64,000 nt of DNA, from assembly GCA_001940725.1 (NCBI GenBank), contig MDVR01000024.1:1-64000 (forward strand). Direction: 5' to 3'. This document shows positions 37,339 to 47,689 of this stretch, in pieces. Position 1 is the first letter of the stretch. Each line of letters opens with the position of its first letter. This DNA is from Candidatus Heimdallarchaeota archaeon LC_2 (GTDB taxonomy: Archaea; Asgardarchaeota; Heimdallarchaeia; Heimdallarchaeales; Kariarchaeaceae). The translations under genes and the position numbers were made by a program. Below the pieces are notes generated by a model that was not told the DNA's origin, made no database searches, and saw nothing but the letters and a program-made list of their open reading frames with translations.

Positions 37339-37578
37339 ATGAACATTGAGACAATTTCTGAAAATGAAAAATATTTGGTTTCATTTGAGACTAAATTTAT
37401 CATCCAAGCTAATAATTATGAAGAGGCCGTAGAAAAGATGAAATCAGAAATTATTAAAAAAATGGATGATAATGAAGCTAGCGATTCAACGTTATCAATT
37501 CACTTGATTGCGTCCACAAGCATAGAAGACCAGGAATTAAGTTATATTGATGACTGGGAATATGATGATCGTTGGTAA
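37339..37578 (+). CDS. small conserved-looking acidic protein, unknown
   Basis: A 79-residue soluble protein (NIETISENEKYLVSFETKFI, then QANNYEEAVEKMKSEI). A short strand-helix-strand pattern with IQANNYEEAVEKM resembles small domains of the kind found in DUF-type phage and archaeal proteins. ATG start at 37339, preceded by an AT-rich promoter. No family recognised. Confidence 0.55.
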   Translation: MNIETISENEKYLVSFETKFIIQANNYEEAVEKMKSEIIKKMDDNEASDSTLSIHLIASTSIEDQELSYIDDWEYDDRW

Positions 37579-38027
37579 TCATCCGAATCTAGTAATAAAT
37601 AATAAACTATAATCAAAGAACATCACAAGTAGTACCTTTACCAGGAACATCAAGTAGAATGAACATTAGCCTTCCAAACAATGGATACTCAAATTATGAC
37701 CTTACTAAAGTCTTATAATCATTTTAAGAGGTAATAACTGAAAACCGTGTTTATACTTCTTGAATAGCTAATTCATTTTCATCTTGATGTTAATTTTCCT
37801 AAAAACTTGCTTGGAAATTCATTAATTGAAAATTTAAATAATTCAATTAATATCGTGCTCAGTGCAAATCCAGCATCGCTTTTTACACTTGGAAACTAGA
37901 TAAACCTGTGAAGATGCGTTTAGGAATATTGTGAATAATTTGAGGAAACTATTATTAATTTAACAGAATTAATCAATAGCTAATGTGTAACATAGTTTTA
38001 AAATAATAAACTTTGCAATTTTATTGT
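37579..38027. other. 449-bp gap with a possible gene-end relic
   Basis: One frame at about 37611-37717 reads NQRTSQVVPLPGTSSRMNIS, LPNNGYSNYDLTKVL, TAA, with the Pro/Ser/Asn-rich look of a protein C-terminus and no start. It may be another orphan gene end, similar in kind to the RGG-tail copies, but the evidence is thin. The rest (37720-38027) is AT-rich with no feature I can support apart from the promoter region of the next gene. Confidence 0.3.
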
Positions 38028-39146
38028 ATGGAAGCTTCTCAAAGTGATTTAATTGACCTATATGGATCTTTCATTTTTCTTTTTATAGCCATTCTTTTTT
38101 ATTATCAAACCAAGAGAAAACACCGTGATACTCCTACACTTACTTATGGCTTTTTTATTGCATTTATCGGTCAATTATTTAATTCGATAACCCTAATCCT
38201 ATTGAAAAATGATCAACTCGACCCCATTTTGGGAGTTTATTTACAAGTTGCATTTATCACAATGTTAAATCTAATCATTGTTTTCTTCTGGATTTTCTTA
38301 GAATATACCCACTCTACTCAATTAAATCCACTCTATGTTGTTCTTATGAGTATTGCAGGTACAGCTCGCATCTTAGCCATAATTATGGGTGATCTCTTGA
38401 ATGATCTTGTTTTAGGAATTTTTTTGAGTAACGTATTTTTTACCATTTTTCTTAACATTCCCGCATTAAGAACTGTCTTTATTCAAAATAAAATATATCA
38501 AGCAACGAATAAAGAAAGGACAGCAGGATTACAACTTCTAGCGTTAACATTAATCTGGATTTGGGCGTTCTTTGGATTAATTATTAATTCATTAAATTTC
38601 TATAATGTATACAATAATTTGACCCTAATGGATGAAGTATACGTTGATATTACGGATGTGATTTATTATCTTGGGTTAATTATATTCATATTTACAATTT
38701 TCATCAACCCTGAATATATCTATAGAATTCCTCTAAATATTCAAGATATAGTTTTGTTTTCCAAATCGGGGATTGCAGTATTTGGTATTGGAAATAATGC
38801 GAGTGAAAAAACATTAGACGAACAATTATTAGCAGGATTTATTACAGCAGCTAATGGATTTGTAAATGAAATGCAACCAAAATACCCTATCGAAGCAATT
38901 CAAACACTTATATCAACAAATCGAATATTGAGATTAGAATTTGGTAATTTGTTGGGTGTTTGCACGGTGTCAAATAAAGAAAATTGGTATTTACGCAGAT
39001 CGGTTAAAAAATTTGTGAAGTTCTTAGAAGAACAAAATCCACAGCCATTAATCGATAAAGGTACATTTTTTGAAGATAAAATTGTACGAGATTGGTTAAA
39101 AATTTATTTTCCTTACCTTGCAGTTAATTCAATGGAATCTTATTGA
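38028..39146 (+). CDS. 7-TM receptor-like protein with cytoplasmic longin-like domain
   Basis: A 372-residue protein with seven hydrophobic helices in the first 230 residues (for example GSFIFLFIAILFYYQT; MLNLIIVFFWIFLEY; YYLGLIIFIFTIFIN). The cytoplasmic domain (IVLFSKSGIAVFGIGNNASE, LLAGFITAANGFVNEMQPKY, IQTLISTNRILRLEFGNLLG, and RRSVKKFVKFLEEQ) has the strand order and the sk-G-i / aGf-aA signature of longin-like sensor domains found in archaea. I take ATG 38028 rather than TTG 38013. A plausible receptor coupled to small-GTPase signalling, by analogy only. Confidence 0.75.
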   Translation: MEASQSDLIDLYGSFIFLFIAILFYYQTKRKHRDTPTLTYGFFIAFIGQLFNSITLILLKNDQLDPILGVYLQVAFITMLNLIIVFFWIFLEYTHSTQLNPLYVVLMSIAGTARILAIIMGDLLNDLVLGIFLSNVFFTIFLNIPALRTVFIQNKIYQATNKERTAGLQLLALTLIWIWAFFGLIINSLNFYNVYNNLTLMDEVYVDITDVIYYLGLIIFIFTIFINPEYIYRIPLNIQDIVLFSKSGIAVFGIGNNASEKTLDEQLLAGFITAANGFVNEMQPKYPIEAIQTLISTNRILRLEFGNLLGVCTVSNKENWYLRRSVKKFVKFLEEQNPQPLIDKGTFFEDKIVRDWLKIYFPYLAVNSMESY

Positions 39147-39427
39147 TAAACCTCAATATCAATAATATTGTTTTATTAAATAGAAAGGATAGATATAGCC
39201 TTAAAACGTGGTTTGTTGGAATTTTACTGACTTCGATCTGTTTTATCCGTTCGAGGAAGAAACTTATCAGTATGAAATTAGATTCTCCAACAAGATTTAT
39301 ATTGATAATCTAAAAATCAAACCTATGAAGGTAGTAACTTGGAATATCAGCTGAAATTGAATTAGATTAATTAATTGAATCGAAAATTAAATTAAATTTT
39401 CAAAAATAAATATCAGGAAAAATTACC

Positions 39428-39751
39428 TTAACTGACCAAATGATACACTACACCACGCATATCAATGCCTAAATTCTTTATTTTCTTTACGTTACCTCTT
39501 TTAACAAGGGTATTTATGGCATATATTACATTTGGCTTACTCAATTCGCTTTGAATTATTAATTGTTTTTGCGTTAAGGGACCCGGTTCTAATAACTGCA
39601 AAAGTAAACACCGATTTAACTCCGCCTCATTCCTTAATTTAGGCTTTCCCAAACCTGTAACAGAAAAAATAATAAAAATTAATGGGATAAAAACCGAGAA
39701 ATCAAGGGATGACTGGTTAACGATTGATACAATACTGTTTTCAATATACAA
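39428..39751 (-). CDS. membrane-anchored winged-helix protein
   Basis: A 107-residue protein with an N-terminal membrane helix (FSVFIPLIFIIFSVTGLG, residues 18-35) and a MarR-like winged helix (LLLQLLEPGPLTQKQLIIQS, SKPNVIYAINTLVKRGNVKK). It is probably a membrane-tethered DNA-binding regulator. The neighbouring gaps (39147-39427 and 39752-40045) are AT-rich; no target site is apparent. Confidence 0.65.
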   Translation of the reverse strand: MYIENSIVSIVNQSSLDFSVFIPLIFIIFSVTGLGKPKLRNEAELNRCLLLQLLEPGPLTQKQLIIQSELSKPNVIYAINTLVKRGNVKKIKNLGIDMRGVVYHLVS

Positions 39752-40045
39752 TTATGATGTTCTCCTAAGGAAACTTAACTCATACATATCTTATAAATAT
39801 TTATTATAAACTAATTAAGTAATCTATTTCAGAAGATTTTCTTTTCAATAATTTACAATATGCGGATAAATTGCCTAGGAATTTCATTAATTTTTCAATT
39901 AATTTAATGTAAAAATTGCAATCTTACAACTCTAAGAGGTATTCTAATTAGGATTTGATTATTTTCCAAATAACTAATAAATTATTATATTCGAGGCTCG
40001 GTACAATTATATTCTGGGAAACGAAAATAATAATGACTGATATAA

Positions 40046-40570
40046 ATGAGCCTGCTCATTTACAATGAAATCTCCGCAAAAAAGATTCAACTGTTAAGCA
40101 TCTTCTTAGATAAAATTATGAAGATTACAGAGAGTCAATACGGATACATTATCCAAGTTAATGATACAGATAAGAAGAATTTGAAATTTCAAAAAGTAGT
40201 TGAAATGTATCAAATACCTGATGTCAAAATCAATATTCAACTAGATGCAGATTTCAATTTCCTAGAGGATGTAAATAGCACTCTAGAATTTTGGAATAGA
40301 CAAATAATTGAAACGAAGAAACCTCTCATAATGAATCATTCTGAATTGATTGATAATCTTTTTACATTTGACAATAAGTCAATATTGGATAGTAGTTCAT
40401 GGTTTATACTACCAGCACACCATTACTCCAAGACAGTAGCAATAATTGGTTTAATTGGTAGTCCAATTAGTTTTAATCCTTATTACTATGAAATGCTACA
40501 ACCGTTTCTGATGCTCTGCTCAGAAATGTTAGTAAACAGTAGGAAAGGGGTAAAAAATCTATTTCAATGA
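40046..40570 (+). CDS. GAF-domain protein
   Basis: A 174-residue single-domain protein. LSIFLDKIMKITESQYGYII near residue 17 and SSWFILPAHHYSKTVAIIGL near 118 match the start and end of GAF small-molecule sensor domains. It is 86 nt upstream of the PEP/pyruvate-binding protein on the same strand and probably acts with it. Ligand unknown. Confidence 0.7.
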   Translation: MSLLIYNEISAKKIQLLSIFLDKIMKITESQYGYIIQVNDTDKKNLKFQKVVEMYQIPDVKINIQLDADFNFLEDVNSTLEFWNRQIIETKKPLIMNHSELIDNLFTFDNKSILDSSSWFILPAHHYSKTVAIIGLIGSPISFNPYYYEMLQPFLMLCSEMLVNSRKGVKNLFQ

Positions 40571-40656
40571 GCAAAATTGATCCCGACAATAAAATATTAT
40601 GATATAGTTATTACAAGTAAAATAACTTAATGAAGCACTCTTTCTACTGAATAATA

Positions 40657-43644
40657 ATGTGTCCTCAGGAAACGAGTAAGTTTCAACTTGATTTTCCAAA
40701 GGATTACCAAAATAGGTTCCATATTTTTTACGATTTGATGGAGTTTAGAGTGAAAGATGTTCTACTTGTCTCGAGTAAATACGATAATTTCATTCTAGAG
40801 GAAGATGGGCGATTATCTGAGGAAATATACACTGTTTACAGTGATTTAAATTTAAGCATTCCACCTCCAAGAATTACGAGAGTTGCTACGGCTGCGGAAG
40901 CAATTCAAGCAGTGAAAAAACATCATTTTGATCTAATAATAACAATGAGAAGGGTAGGGGATATCGATTTAGTTAGTTTTAGTAGAAAAATAAAAGAAAT
41001 TGTTTTTGAGACACCCATAATTTTGCTTTTAACAAGTTATTCAGAAATTCCAAATTTACCAAGTCGAAGTAAATTAAACAATATTGATAAAGTGTTTGTT
41101 TTCAATGGTGACTCAGATATTTTTCTTGCTATGATAAAATTAATCGAAGATTCAAAAAATGTTTTCCATGATACAAAGGTCGGTGATGTTAGAATAATCA
41201 TTGTTGTCGAGGATACTATTCAATATTATTCAATATTCTTACCAATACTTTACAAAGAATTACTCGCCCAAACCCAGAAATCAGTTGAGGAAGGAATTAA
41301 TTTATCTCATAAAATTCTAAAAAGAAGAGGAAGATCAAAAATCGTACTCGCAGAAACTTATGAAGAAGCTATAGAATATTATGAAAGTTTCAAAGATAAT
41401 ATCCTCGGTTTAATTTCAGACATTGGTTTTCCAAAAAATGGGACAAAAGATTTCTCGGCAGGATATGATTTAGTAGAAAAAATTAGAGAAGAGCATAAGT
41501 ATTTGCCCGTATTATTACAATCATCTGATCCTAGTAATAAAGAGAAAGTTAAAGCGCTAGATTCTAAATTTGTTCACAAAAACTCTCCAGACTATTTACG
41601 CAAAATCAGAAAATTCTTTTCCGAATCTATGCTTTTTGGGGATTTTATTTTTAGAGACCTTAATAATAAAGAAATGGCTCGAGCGACCTCTGTAAGTAAA
41701 TTTGTCAAAATATTACCCATAATTCCTGCAGAAATCATTGAATTTCATGGATCAAGAAATGATTTTTCAAATTGGTTATTTGCGAGAGGTGAACATAAAA
41801 TTGCTAGAGAACTTGCACCTTTCACTGTTGAAGAATTTGCTAGTGGAGATCAAATTAAAAAATTTTTAATTGATACTTTCAAAAAAAGACATCAAGAATT
41901 CCAAAGAGAAGGTATATCTGAATTTAATTCTGAAATTTTTGATACAAATCCTGGTTTTGTAAGATTCGGTAATGGTTCTTTAGGTGGAAAAGGAAGAGGG
42001 TTGGCATTCATTCGCTCTCTTTTATATCAAGAAGATACGACTAATTTGTTTCCAGATATTGATATTTCAATTCCTGAGACAATTGTAATTTGTACGGATT
42101 TATTTGATCAATTCCTTGAGGAAAATGATCTTCACGAAATCTCATTAAGTAATATTTCTGATAAAGATCTCGATAAATTATTTATTTCAAAGAAATTACC
42201 TGAGAGATTACTAAAAGCGTTAAAATTAATAATTAAAAATTGGAAACAACCATTAGCTGTACGATCCTCAAGCATATTAGAGGATTCACAGTTTCAACCA
42301 TTTGCCGGGATTTATAAAACTTTTATGCTTTCAAATGATCAATCTAAATTGAAAATGAGAGTAGAGTACTTACAACAGGCTATTAAGCTGATATATGCCT
42401 CATCATTTTCTAATATAGCAAAAACCTATGCTAAATCCTTAGGGCAAAAAATTGAAATTGAAAAAATGGCAATAGTAATTCAACAAATAGTAGGTAAAAA
42501 GCATGAAAACAGATTCTATCCTGATTTTTCAGGGGTTGGAAAATCATATAATTTTTACCCTGTATCCCATCAAAAACCGGAAGATGGGGTTTGTGAAATA
42601 GCTATCGGACTAGGTGAACATATAGTAAGGGGTGGGAAAGCATTATTTTTTAGCCCAAAATTCCCTAAGTTATTACCACAAGTGTCTACTCCTGATTATG
42701 CACTAAAAAATACTCAAACTGAATTCATCTCTTTAGCTCTAAAAAGAAACAATGTGAACCTTTTAGATGGTGAAAGAGCAACATTAGAAGAAAATACAAT
42801 TCAAATTGCGAAGGATGATGGGGTATTAAATTGGTTAGCAAGCAGTTATGACATTCAGAATAACAGAATTATTGATTCTCTTGTTAATAAATATCCAGTC
42901 CTTGTCACTTTTCCCTTTATATTGAAATACAATAAAATATCAATCCCTGAAATTATCTCATTTTTAGTTAAGATCAGTGAAGAAAGCTTTGGTTTTACTT
43001 CAGAAATAGAGTTTGCAGTTAATTTGGATCTCAAAACTGGAAAACACGAATTCAAAATCTTGCAAATTCGACCATTAATTATAGCGAATAAGAATTCCGA
43101 ACATGATTTTGATTTTAACAACAATAAGGCGATAATTTATAGTTCAAAGGCATTAGGTAATGGCATATATACTAATTTATCAGATATTGTATTTGTTAAG
43201 AGAAATACATTTGATAGTTCTTCCACTATTGAAATTAGAGATGAAATAGCAACAATTAATCAAAAGCTTTCCTCAGAAAACAAAGAATATACCCTTATTG
43301 GTCCTGGAAGATGGGGAACAAAAGAAAGATTTCTAGGAATACCAGTTGTTTGGTCTGATGTACATTTTGCAAGAGTAATAATAGAAATGGGCTTAGAAGA
43401 TTTTCAAATAGATCCAAGTCAAGGAATGCATTTTTTTGTTAATTTAATTTCAACTGGTAGAGGATATTTTACTGTGCCGTTCATGTCAGATCTAGATAGG
43501 ATTGATTGGAAATATCTATCTACACTTGAAATTATTGAAGATTTGAAATATATAACACACGTACGTACATCTAATCCTTATACGATTAAGATTGATGGAA
43601 GAAAAGGTAGAGGGCAGATTGAAATTGTTTCGGAGGAAATTTAG
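40657..43644 (+). CDS. PEP/pyruvate-binding (PPDK N-terminal) protein with two receiver-like domains
   Basis: A 995-residue cytoplasmic protein. The N-terminal 400 residues hold two receiver-like domains (DVLLVSSKYDNFILEEDGRL...; RIIIVVEDTIQYYSIFLPIL... ILGLISDIGFPK), the second with the Asp pair and D of a response regulator. Then comes a PEP-synthase/PPDK-type ATP-grasp (GNGSLGGKGRGLAFIRSLL near 440; PLAVRSSSILEDSQFQPFAG near 530; LQIRPLI near 800) and a C-terminal GPGRWGTKERFLGIPVVW segment. The phosphohistidine swivel and PEP-binding barrel of true PEP synthase are absent, so it cannot run that full reaction. It resembles signalling relatives known in Bacteroidetes and archaea. Confidence 0.8.
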   Translation: MCPQETSKFQLDFPKDYQNRFHIFYDLMEFRVKDVLLVSSKYDNFILEEDGRLSEEIYTVYSDLNLSIPPPRITRVATAAEAIQAVKKHHFDLIITMRRVGDIDLVSFSRKIKEIVFETPIILLLTSYSEIPNLPSRSKLNNIDKVFVFNGDSDIFLAMIKLIEDSKNVFHDTKVGDVRIIIVVEDTIQYYSIFLPILYKELLAQTQKSVEEGINLSHKILKRRGRSKIVLAETYEEAIEYYESFKDNILGLISDIGFPKNGTKDFSAGYDLVEKIREEHKYLPVLLQSSDPSNKEKVKALDSKFVHKNSPDYLRKIRKFFSESMLFGDFIFRDLNNKEMARATSVSKFVKILPIIPAEIIEFHGSRNDFSNWLFARGEHKIARELAPFTVEEFASGDQIKKFLIDTFKKRHQEFQREGISEFNSEIFDTNPGFVRFGNGSLGGKGRGLAFIRSLLYQEDTTNLFPDIDISIPETIVICTDLFDQFLEENDLHEISLSNISDKDLDKLFISKKLPERLLKALKLIIKNWKQPLAVRSSSILEDSQFQPFAGIYKTFMLSNDQSKLKMRVEYLQQAIKLIYASSFSNIAKTYAKSLGQKIEIEKMAIVIQQIVGKKHENRFYPDFSGVGKSYNFYPVSHQKPEDGVCEIAIGLGEHIVRGGKALFFSPKFPKLLPQVSTPDYALKNTQTEFISLALKRNNVNLLDGERATLEENTIQIAKDDGVLNWLASSYDIQNNRIIDSLVNKYPVLVTFPFILKYNKISIPEIISFLVKISEESFGFTSEIEFAVNLDLKTGKHEFKILQIRPLIIANKNSEHDFDFNNNKAIIYSSKALGNGIYTNLSDIVFVKRNTFDSSSTIEIRDEIATINQKLSSENKEYTLIGPGRWGTKERFLGIPVVWSDVHFARVIIEMGLEDFQIDPSQGMHFFVNLISTGRGYFTVPFMSDLDRIDWKYLSTLEIIEDLKYITHVRTSNPYTIKIDGRKGRGQIEIVSEEI

Positions 43645-43692
43645 TTATTGTTTTGCTAATTAATCTCTGAATCAAATTCTGACATCATGTAA

Positions 43693-45348
43693 TTACAGGT
43701 CGTAATGCCATTTTAAGAGATATATACTATCACCTTCCTCCAATACACCATTAGTCGGGTAATATTTTAGTATTTCAGAAGAACCTTTTAGATGTAGAGC
43801 AACTGTGTAATTATCTTGAGATAAAGATTCGACTTTTCGTTTATAAAAAGGATGTTTTTTATCGATATGCTGCTCCATAACATGCATATTAGTGTAAGGC
43901 ATCGACATAAGCTCATTTTTGTCAGTTACTAATATCTGAGACATTGCCCGGGACATTTGCAAATCTGGTGGAATAACAATGTCAGCTCCAGAATTTAGGA
44001 AAATCTCCACTTCAATCAGGTCATATGAGATTTGCATAATTCGGGACTTTAGACCAGTATTTCTTATTACAACATTGAGTAATAATGCATTTGTTATGTC
44101 TTTGAGGAAATTAAGTAATACATCACTATCATTCAAATTTTCTTTTATCATCTCAAATAAATTATCTTGATTGCATAATCTTGCATCATAGCCATGATTT
44201 TTGGCGCTACTGACCTCATTTTCATCAAATGAAATAACTTTAATCGACTGAAAATTCTTTAAAGTTTGCATGTGTGAGAGTATATCCTGGATCTCTTCGT
44301 TATAGCCAGCAATAACAATCCTTTGGTGGGACCTGTCAGTATCAATTAAATCAATGGCAGATGGAGGTCTTACATCATCAATTTTTTCAACTAAAATATT
44401 ATGATAATTATTATCATCTAATTCCCCATAGGCATGTTTGCATTTTTGCCACTCCTCTTTTGCTTCTTTCTCATTTAGAAAAACATTCATCATGAGATAT
44501 AATTTGCCTATTAAAAATGCATTAGGTAATTTTTCTTTATATGGATATGAGGGGGATACATGAAACAGATGAAATTTACTTCCAGCAACGTTTTGATTCG
44601 GGATTGAAAGATAGCTTAATTCTTGAAGCAGATAACCTATTAATCCACCAAGTACTCTTCCCCTGTGGTAAGTACGAGTAATTCCTATTAAACCTCCAAA
44701 ATCGATGGATACATGAAAATTAGTGTCAGTATAAATCAATAAATTTTGATCAATTTGTCTACAGAGAATAGCAGTCCTAATAGTATTGGAATCTTGTTTT
44801 AATGAAAGAAACAACCCCTTAGATTGTTCAAGATTTAATTTCCGCAAAATTATTAAACTTGTGAGATCGCCCGTATATGCCTCTAATCCTTCTAATCTTG
44901 CCTGTTTAACTAACTCTTCATCTTGTTCAATAAACATTATTTTATCAAAACGATCAGTAAAATACCTCGCAATCATTCTTGTAGTGCCATTATATCCCCC
45001 AATTACAATATGATTCTCATATTTCAATCCATCAATGGGTAGATCTAGTCTATCCAAAAATCGGGTTTTAATCAAGTTATTAATAAAATATTCTGAAAAT
45101 ATTGCAATTGAGCTTATTCCAGTTATAATTAATACAATTGAAATTGCCTTTGTTTCTGGATGAGTAGGAATCAAGTCTCCAAACCCTACTGTAGATACTG
45201 TAACAACAAGAAGATATAAAGAATCCAACCAAGAAAGCTTCTCAATCTCATGAAATGCAATTAATGAAGTTAAGAAAACTAAAAATACGATAATACCAAT
45301 TATTTGTATTCTTTTTTCGGGTTTTGTGAAGTAACTTGTCCATTCCAT
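43693..45348 (-). CDS. RCK-domain potassium channel (TrkA-N)
   Basis: A 551-residue ion channel: two membrane helices around the pore loop with selectivity filter VSTVGFGDLIPT near residues 51-62, then two RCK/TrkA-N Rossmann domains (HIVIGGYNGTTRMIARYFTD near 108; RIVIAGYNEEIQDILSHMQT near 345) and a TrkA-C-like end (ALHLKGSSEILKYYPTNG). The MthK/GsuK-like architecture indicates ligand-gated potassium flux. Second RCK lacks the full GxGxxG, as in many tandem-RCK channels. Single gene. Confidence 0.9.
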   Translation of the reverse strand: MEWTSYFTKPEKRIQIIGIIVFLVFLTSLIAFHEIEKLSWLDSLYLLVVTVSTVGFGDLIPTHPETKAISIVLIITGISSIAIFSEYFINNLIKTRFLDRLDLPIDGLKYENHIVIGGYNGTTRMIARYFTDRFDKIMFIEQDEELVKQARLEGLEAYTGDLTSLIILRKLNLEQSKGLFLSLKQDSNTIRTAILCRQIDQNLLIYTDTNFHVSIDFGGLIGITRTYHRGRVLGGLIGYLLQELSYLSIPNQNVAGSKFHLFHVSPSYPYKEKLPNAFLIGKLYLMMNVFLNEKEAKEEWQKCKHAYGELDDNNYHNILVEKIDDVRPPSAIDLIDTDRSHQRIVIAGYNEEIQDILSHMQTLKNFQSIKVISFDENEVSSAKNHGYDARLCNQDNLFEMIKENLNDSDVLLNFLKDITNALLLNVVIRNTGLKSRIMQISYDLIEVEIFLNSGADIVIPPDLQMSRAMSQILVTDKNELMSMPYTNMHVMEQHIDKKHPFYKRKVESLSQDNYTVALHLKGSSEILKYYPTNGVLEEGDSIYLLKWHYDL

Positions 45349-45575
45349 AAATGGTAAATCAAATTTGATTATTTTGGTAAATCGGTAAAATAATTTAATT
45401 TAGTTAAAATTATTAATTCAAATTTAATTTTATGAATTTCATTTAATATTGGCTAACTTAAATATACAGCAAATATAAATAATATCTATAATTTATAAAC
45501 CAATACCTATATTTATTAAAATCACCTATACTAAATTAAGAACTACTATATTACTAATTTGCGAGGAAAAATAAA

Positions 45576-46340
45576 ATGAATCAACAAAATAATTTATTCA
45601 AAACACAAATAAAGTTGGAAAATGCAAGAATTCTAATTACGGGTGGTACTTCAGGACTGGGAAAAGGATTAGCTTTGGCCTTGTCTAAAATTGGAGCTAA
45701 AGTTGCAATTATAGCTAGAAGGAAAGAATTACTTGATGAGATAAAAATATTACATCCAAAAATAATTACGATACAAGGTGATATTTCAAATAAAAATGAT
45801 ACATACAAATTAAGTGCAAATGTTTTTGGACATTTAGGAGAAATTGATATTCTAATTAACAATGCTAGCTATTTGGGTCCCACACCCCTACAATTGTTAT
45901 TAGACACTGAATGTGAGGATTTAACCGAAGTACTTGAGACAAATTTAATGGGACCATTTAGACTAACAAAATCAATACTACCATCTATGATTTTACAAAA
46001 ATCAGGACTAGTAATAAATATCTCAAGTGATGCCGCAATTTCTGCTTATGAAACTTGGGGCTCTTATTCAATTTCAAAAGCTGCGCTTGATCATTTATCA
46101 AAAATATGGAATGAGGAATTGAAAGGAACTGGAGTAAGAATGATTTCGCTGGATCCTGGCGATATGGCAACACCAATGCACTTTAGTGCAATTCCGGAAG
46201 CAAACCCAAACGATTTATTTGATCCAAATAATGTTGCAAGGGACTTGCTAAAATTCATTGAAAAGTTACTAAAAAATTCAATAAATGAGCAGGTTCGATT
46301 TTCAGCCAAAGAATGGAGAATGGAATATGGAATTAATTGA
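45576..46340 (+). CDS. short-chain dehydrogenase/reductase
   Basis: A 254-residue classical SDR. TGGTSGLGKGLALALSKIGA near 21-40 is the NAD(P)-binding TG-x3-G-x-G motif, INNASYLG the NNAG equivalent, ISSDAAISAYETWGSYSISK carries Ser and the catalytic Y-x3-K (YSISK near residue 168). Substrate unknown. It overlaps the start of the QueA-like gene, so the two are cotranscribed. Confidence 0.9.
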   Translation: MNQQNNLFKTQIKLENARILITGGTSGLGKGLALALSKIGAKVAIIARRKELLDEIKILHPKIITIQGDISNKNDTYKLSANVFGHLGEIDILINNASYLGPTPLQLLLDTECEDLTEVLETNLMGPFRLTKSILPSMILQKSGLVINISSDAAISAYETWGSYSISKAALDHLSKIWNEELKGTGVRMISLDPGDMATPMHFSAIPEANPNDLFDPNNVARDLLKFIEKLLKNSINEQVRFSAKEWRMEYGIN

Positions 46341-47409
46341 ATCAGGTTTTGACAGCTCTAAAATCCAGTTTGCGACAAAAAGCAAACAAAAAAATCCAAA
46401 TACTAAACTATTGGTTATCAACAACAAAAACGAGAGTACAAATACAGACGCATTACAAAATATATCAGAGTATTTTGAAAAAGGGGATCTCTTAGTTGTT
46501 AATCATAGTGCAACAATACCAAGTAGCTTGTCTGGAAAAGTCTTGAGAACTAAAGAAACAATAGAAATTCGATTAGCGAGTTGGGTTGGACTTGATTTTA
46601 CAAATGGTTATAATTGGAATGTCATCAGTTTTGGAGCAGGTACTTGGAGAGATAAAACTGAAGATCGAATAGAAATAACTGATTTACATGAAACAGATGT
46701 GATTACATTTGATAATGGTTTATTTGCGGTAGTTAAAAAAATAATTGTAAAGCCTGCAAAATTAATAGAAATAGAATTTCAAACGGATATCTCAACTGAA
46801 GAATTATGGAATAAAATTTATGAAATTGGAAAACCTATCCAGTATTCTTATCTTGAAGAGAATCTTGAAATTTGGGACCAACAAACTCTATTCAGTGGAC
46901 CACCCGTATCGGTTGAACCCCCATCAGCATCTTTTCAATTTTCTTGGAAAATCATAAAAAAATTAATGCAGAAAGGAGTGAAAATTGTACCTATTTTACA
47001 TTCTGCTGGGCTTTCAAGTACTGGTGATAAAATATTAGATTCATTTTTACCATTTCCTGAACGATATGAAATTAGTGAAAATTCTGCCTATCAAATAAAA
47101 AACGCGATGGATAATAATAAGAAAATTATAGCACTTGGAACTTCTGTTGTTAGAGCTTTAGAATCAGTTGCGTTCGTAAATAATGGCGATATCAAGGCAT
47201 CCAGTTCAACAACTGATTTCAAAATTCATAAAACTCATAAAATGAAAATTGTCAATGGTATAATTTCAGGGATGCATATTCCAGAAGAAAGTCATATGCA
47301 AATATTACTTGCTTTTACTTCTGAAAAACTTATTTTGGAAGGATATAATAAAGCAATCAAAATTAATTTTCTATGGCACGAATATGGTGATCTTACTTTT
47401 ATTTATTAG
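46327..47409 (+). CDS. QueA-like S-adenosylmethionine:tRNA ribosyltransferase-isomerase family protein
   Basis: About 360 residues. The family core is clear: GDLLVVNHSATIPSSLSGK, GKPIQYSYL near 175, GPPVSVEPPSASFQFSWKII (bacterial QueA: PGSAEMPSAG), and ILHSAGLSSTGD for TLHTGVSS. Bacterial QueA makes epoxyqueuosine in tRNA. Archaea use archaeosine and normally lack queuosine synthesis, so this is likely a paralogue with another role, as in some actinobacteria where QueA-like genes pair with oxidoreductases. ATG 46327 gives a 14-nt overlap with the SDR gene; ATG 46285 is possible but less likely. Confidence 0.8.
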   Translation: MELIESGFDSSKIQFATKSKQKNPNTKLLVINNKNESTNTDALQNISEYFEKGDLLVVNHSATIPSSLSGKVLRTKETIEIRLASWVGLDFTNGYNWNVISFGAGTWRDKTEDRIEITDLHETDVITFDNGLFAVVKKIIVKPAKLIEIEFQTDISTEELWNKIYEIGKPIQYSYLEENLEIWDQQTLFSGPPVSVEPPSASFQFSWKIIKKLMQKGVKIVPILHSAGLSSTGDKILDSFLPFPERYEISENSAYQIKNAMDNNKKIIALGTSVVRALESVAFVNNGDIKASSSTTDFKIHKTHKMKIVNGIISGMHIPEESHMQILLAFTSEKLILEGYNKAIKINFLWHEYGDLTFIY

Positions 47410-47689
47410 AATAAGAAGGTTATTAATAAAATTATTTTGGTAATTTAAAGAATATTATTGCTGAGATCAGCGGTAAATTCATTTTACCTAGATAATCAAA
47501 TTATTTTACTTCTCAGATGGTTTTGCGTAAGTTTTAATCGTTTATTCAATTATTAGCTTACATTTTATACTATACTTCATTACGAAAGTATGAATAATTC
47601 TGCTAATTTTCACAATAATTTCAAGTTTAATGAAACACAGATTTGCAAGGCAAATCATTTAAATTGATAGGTAATGAATTTCAACTAGA

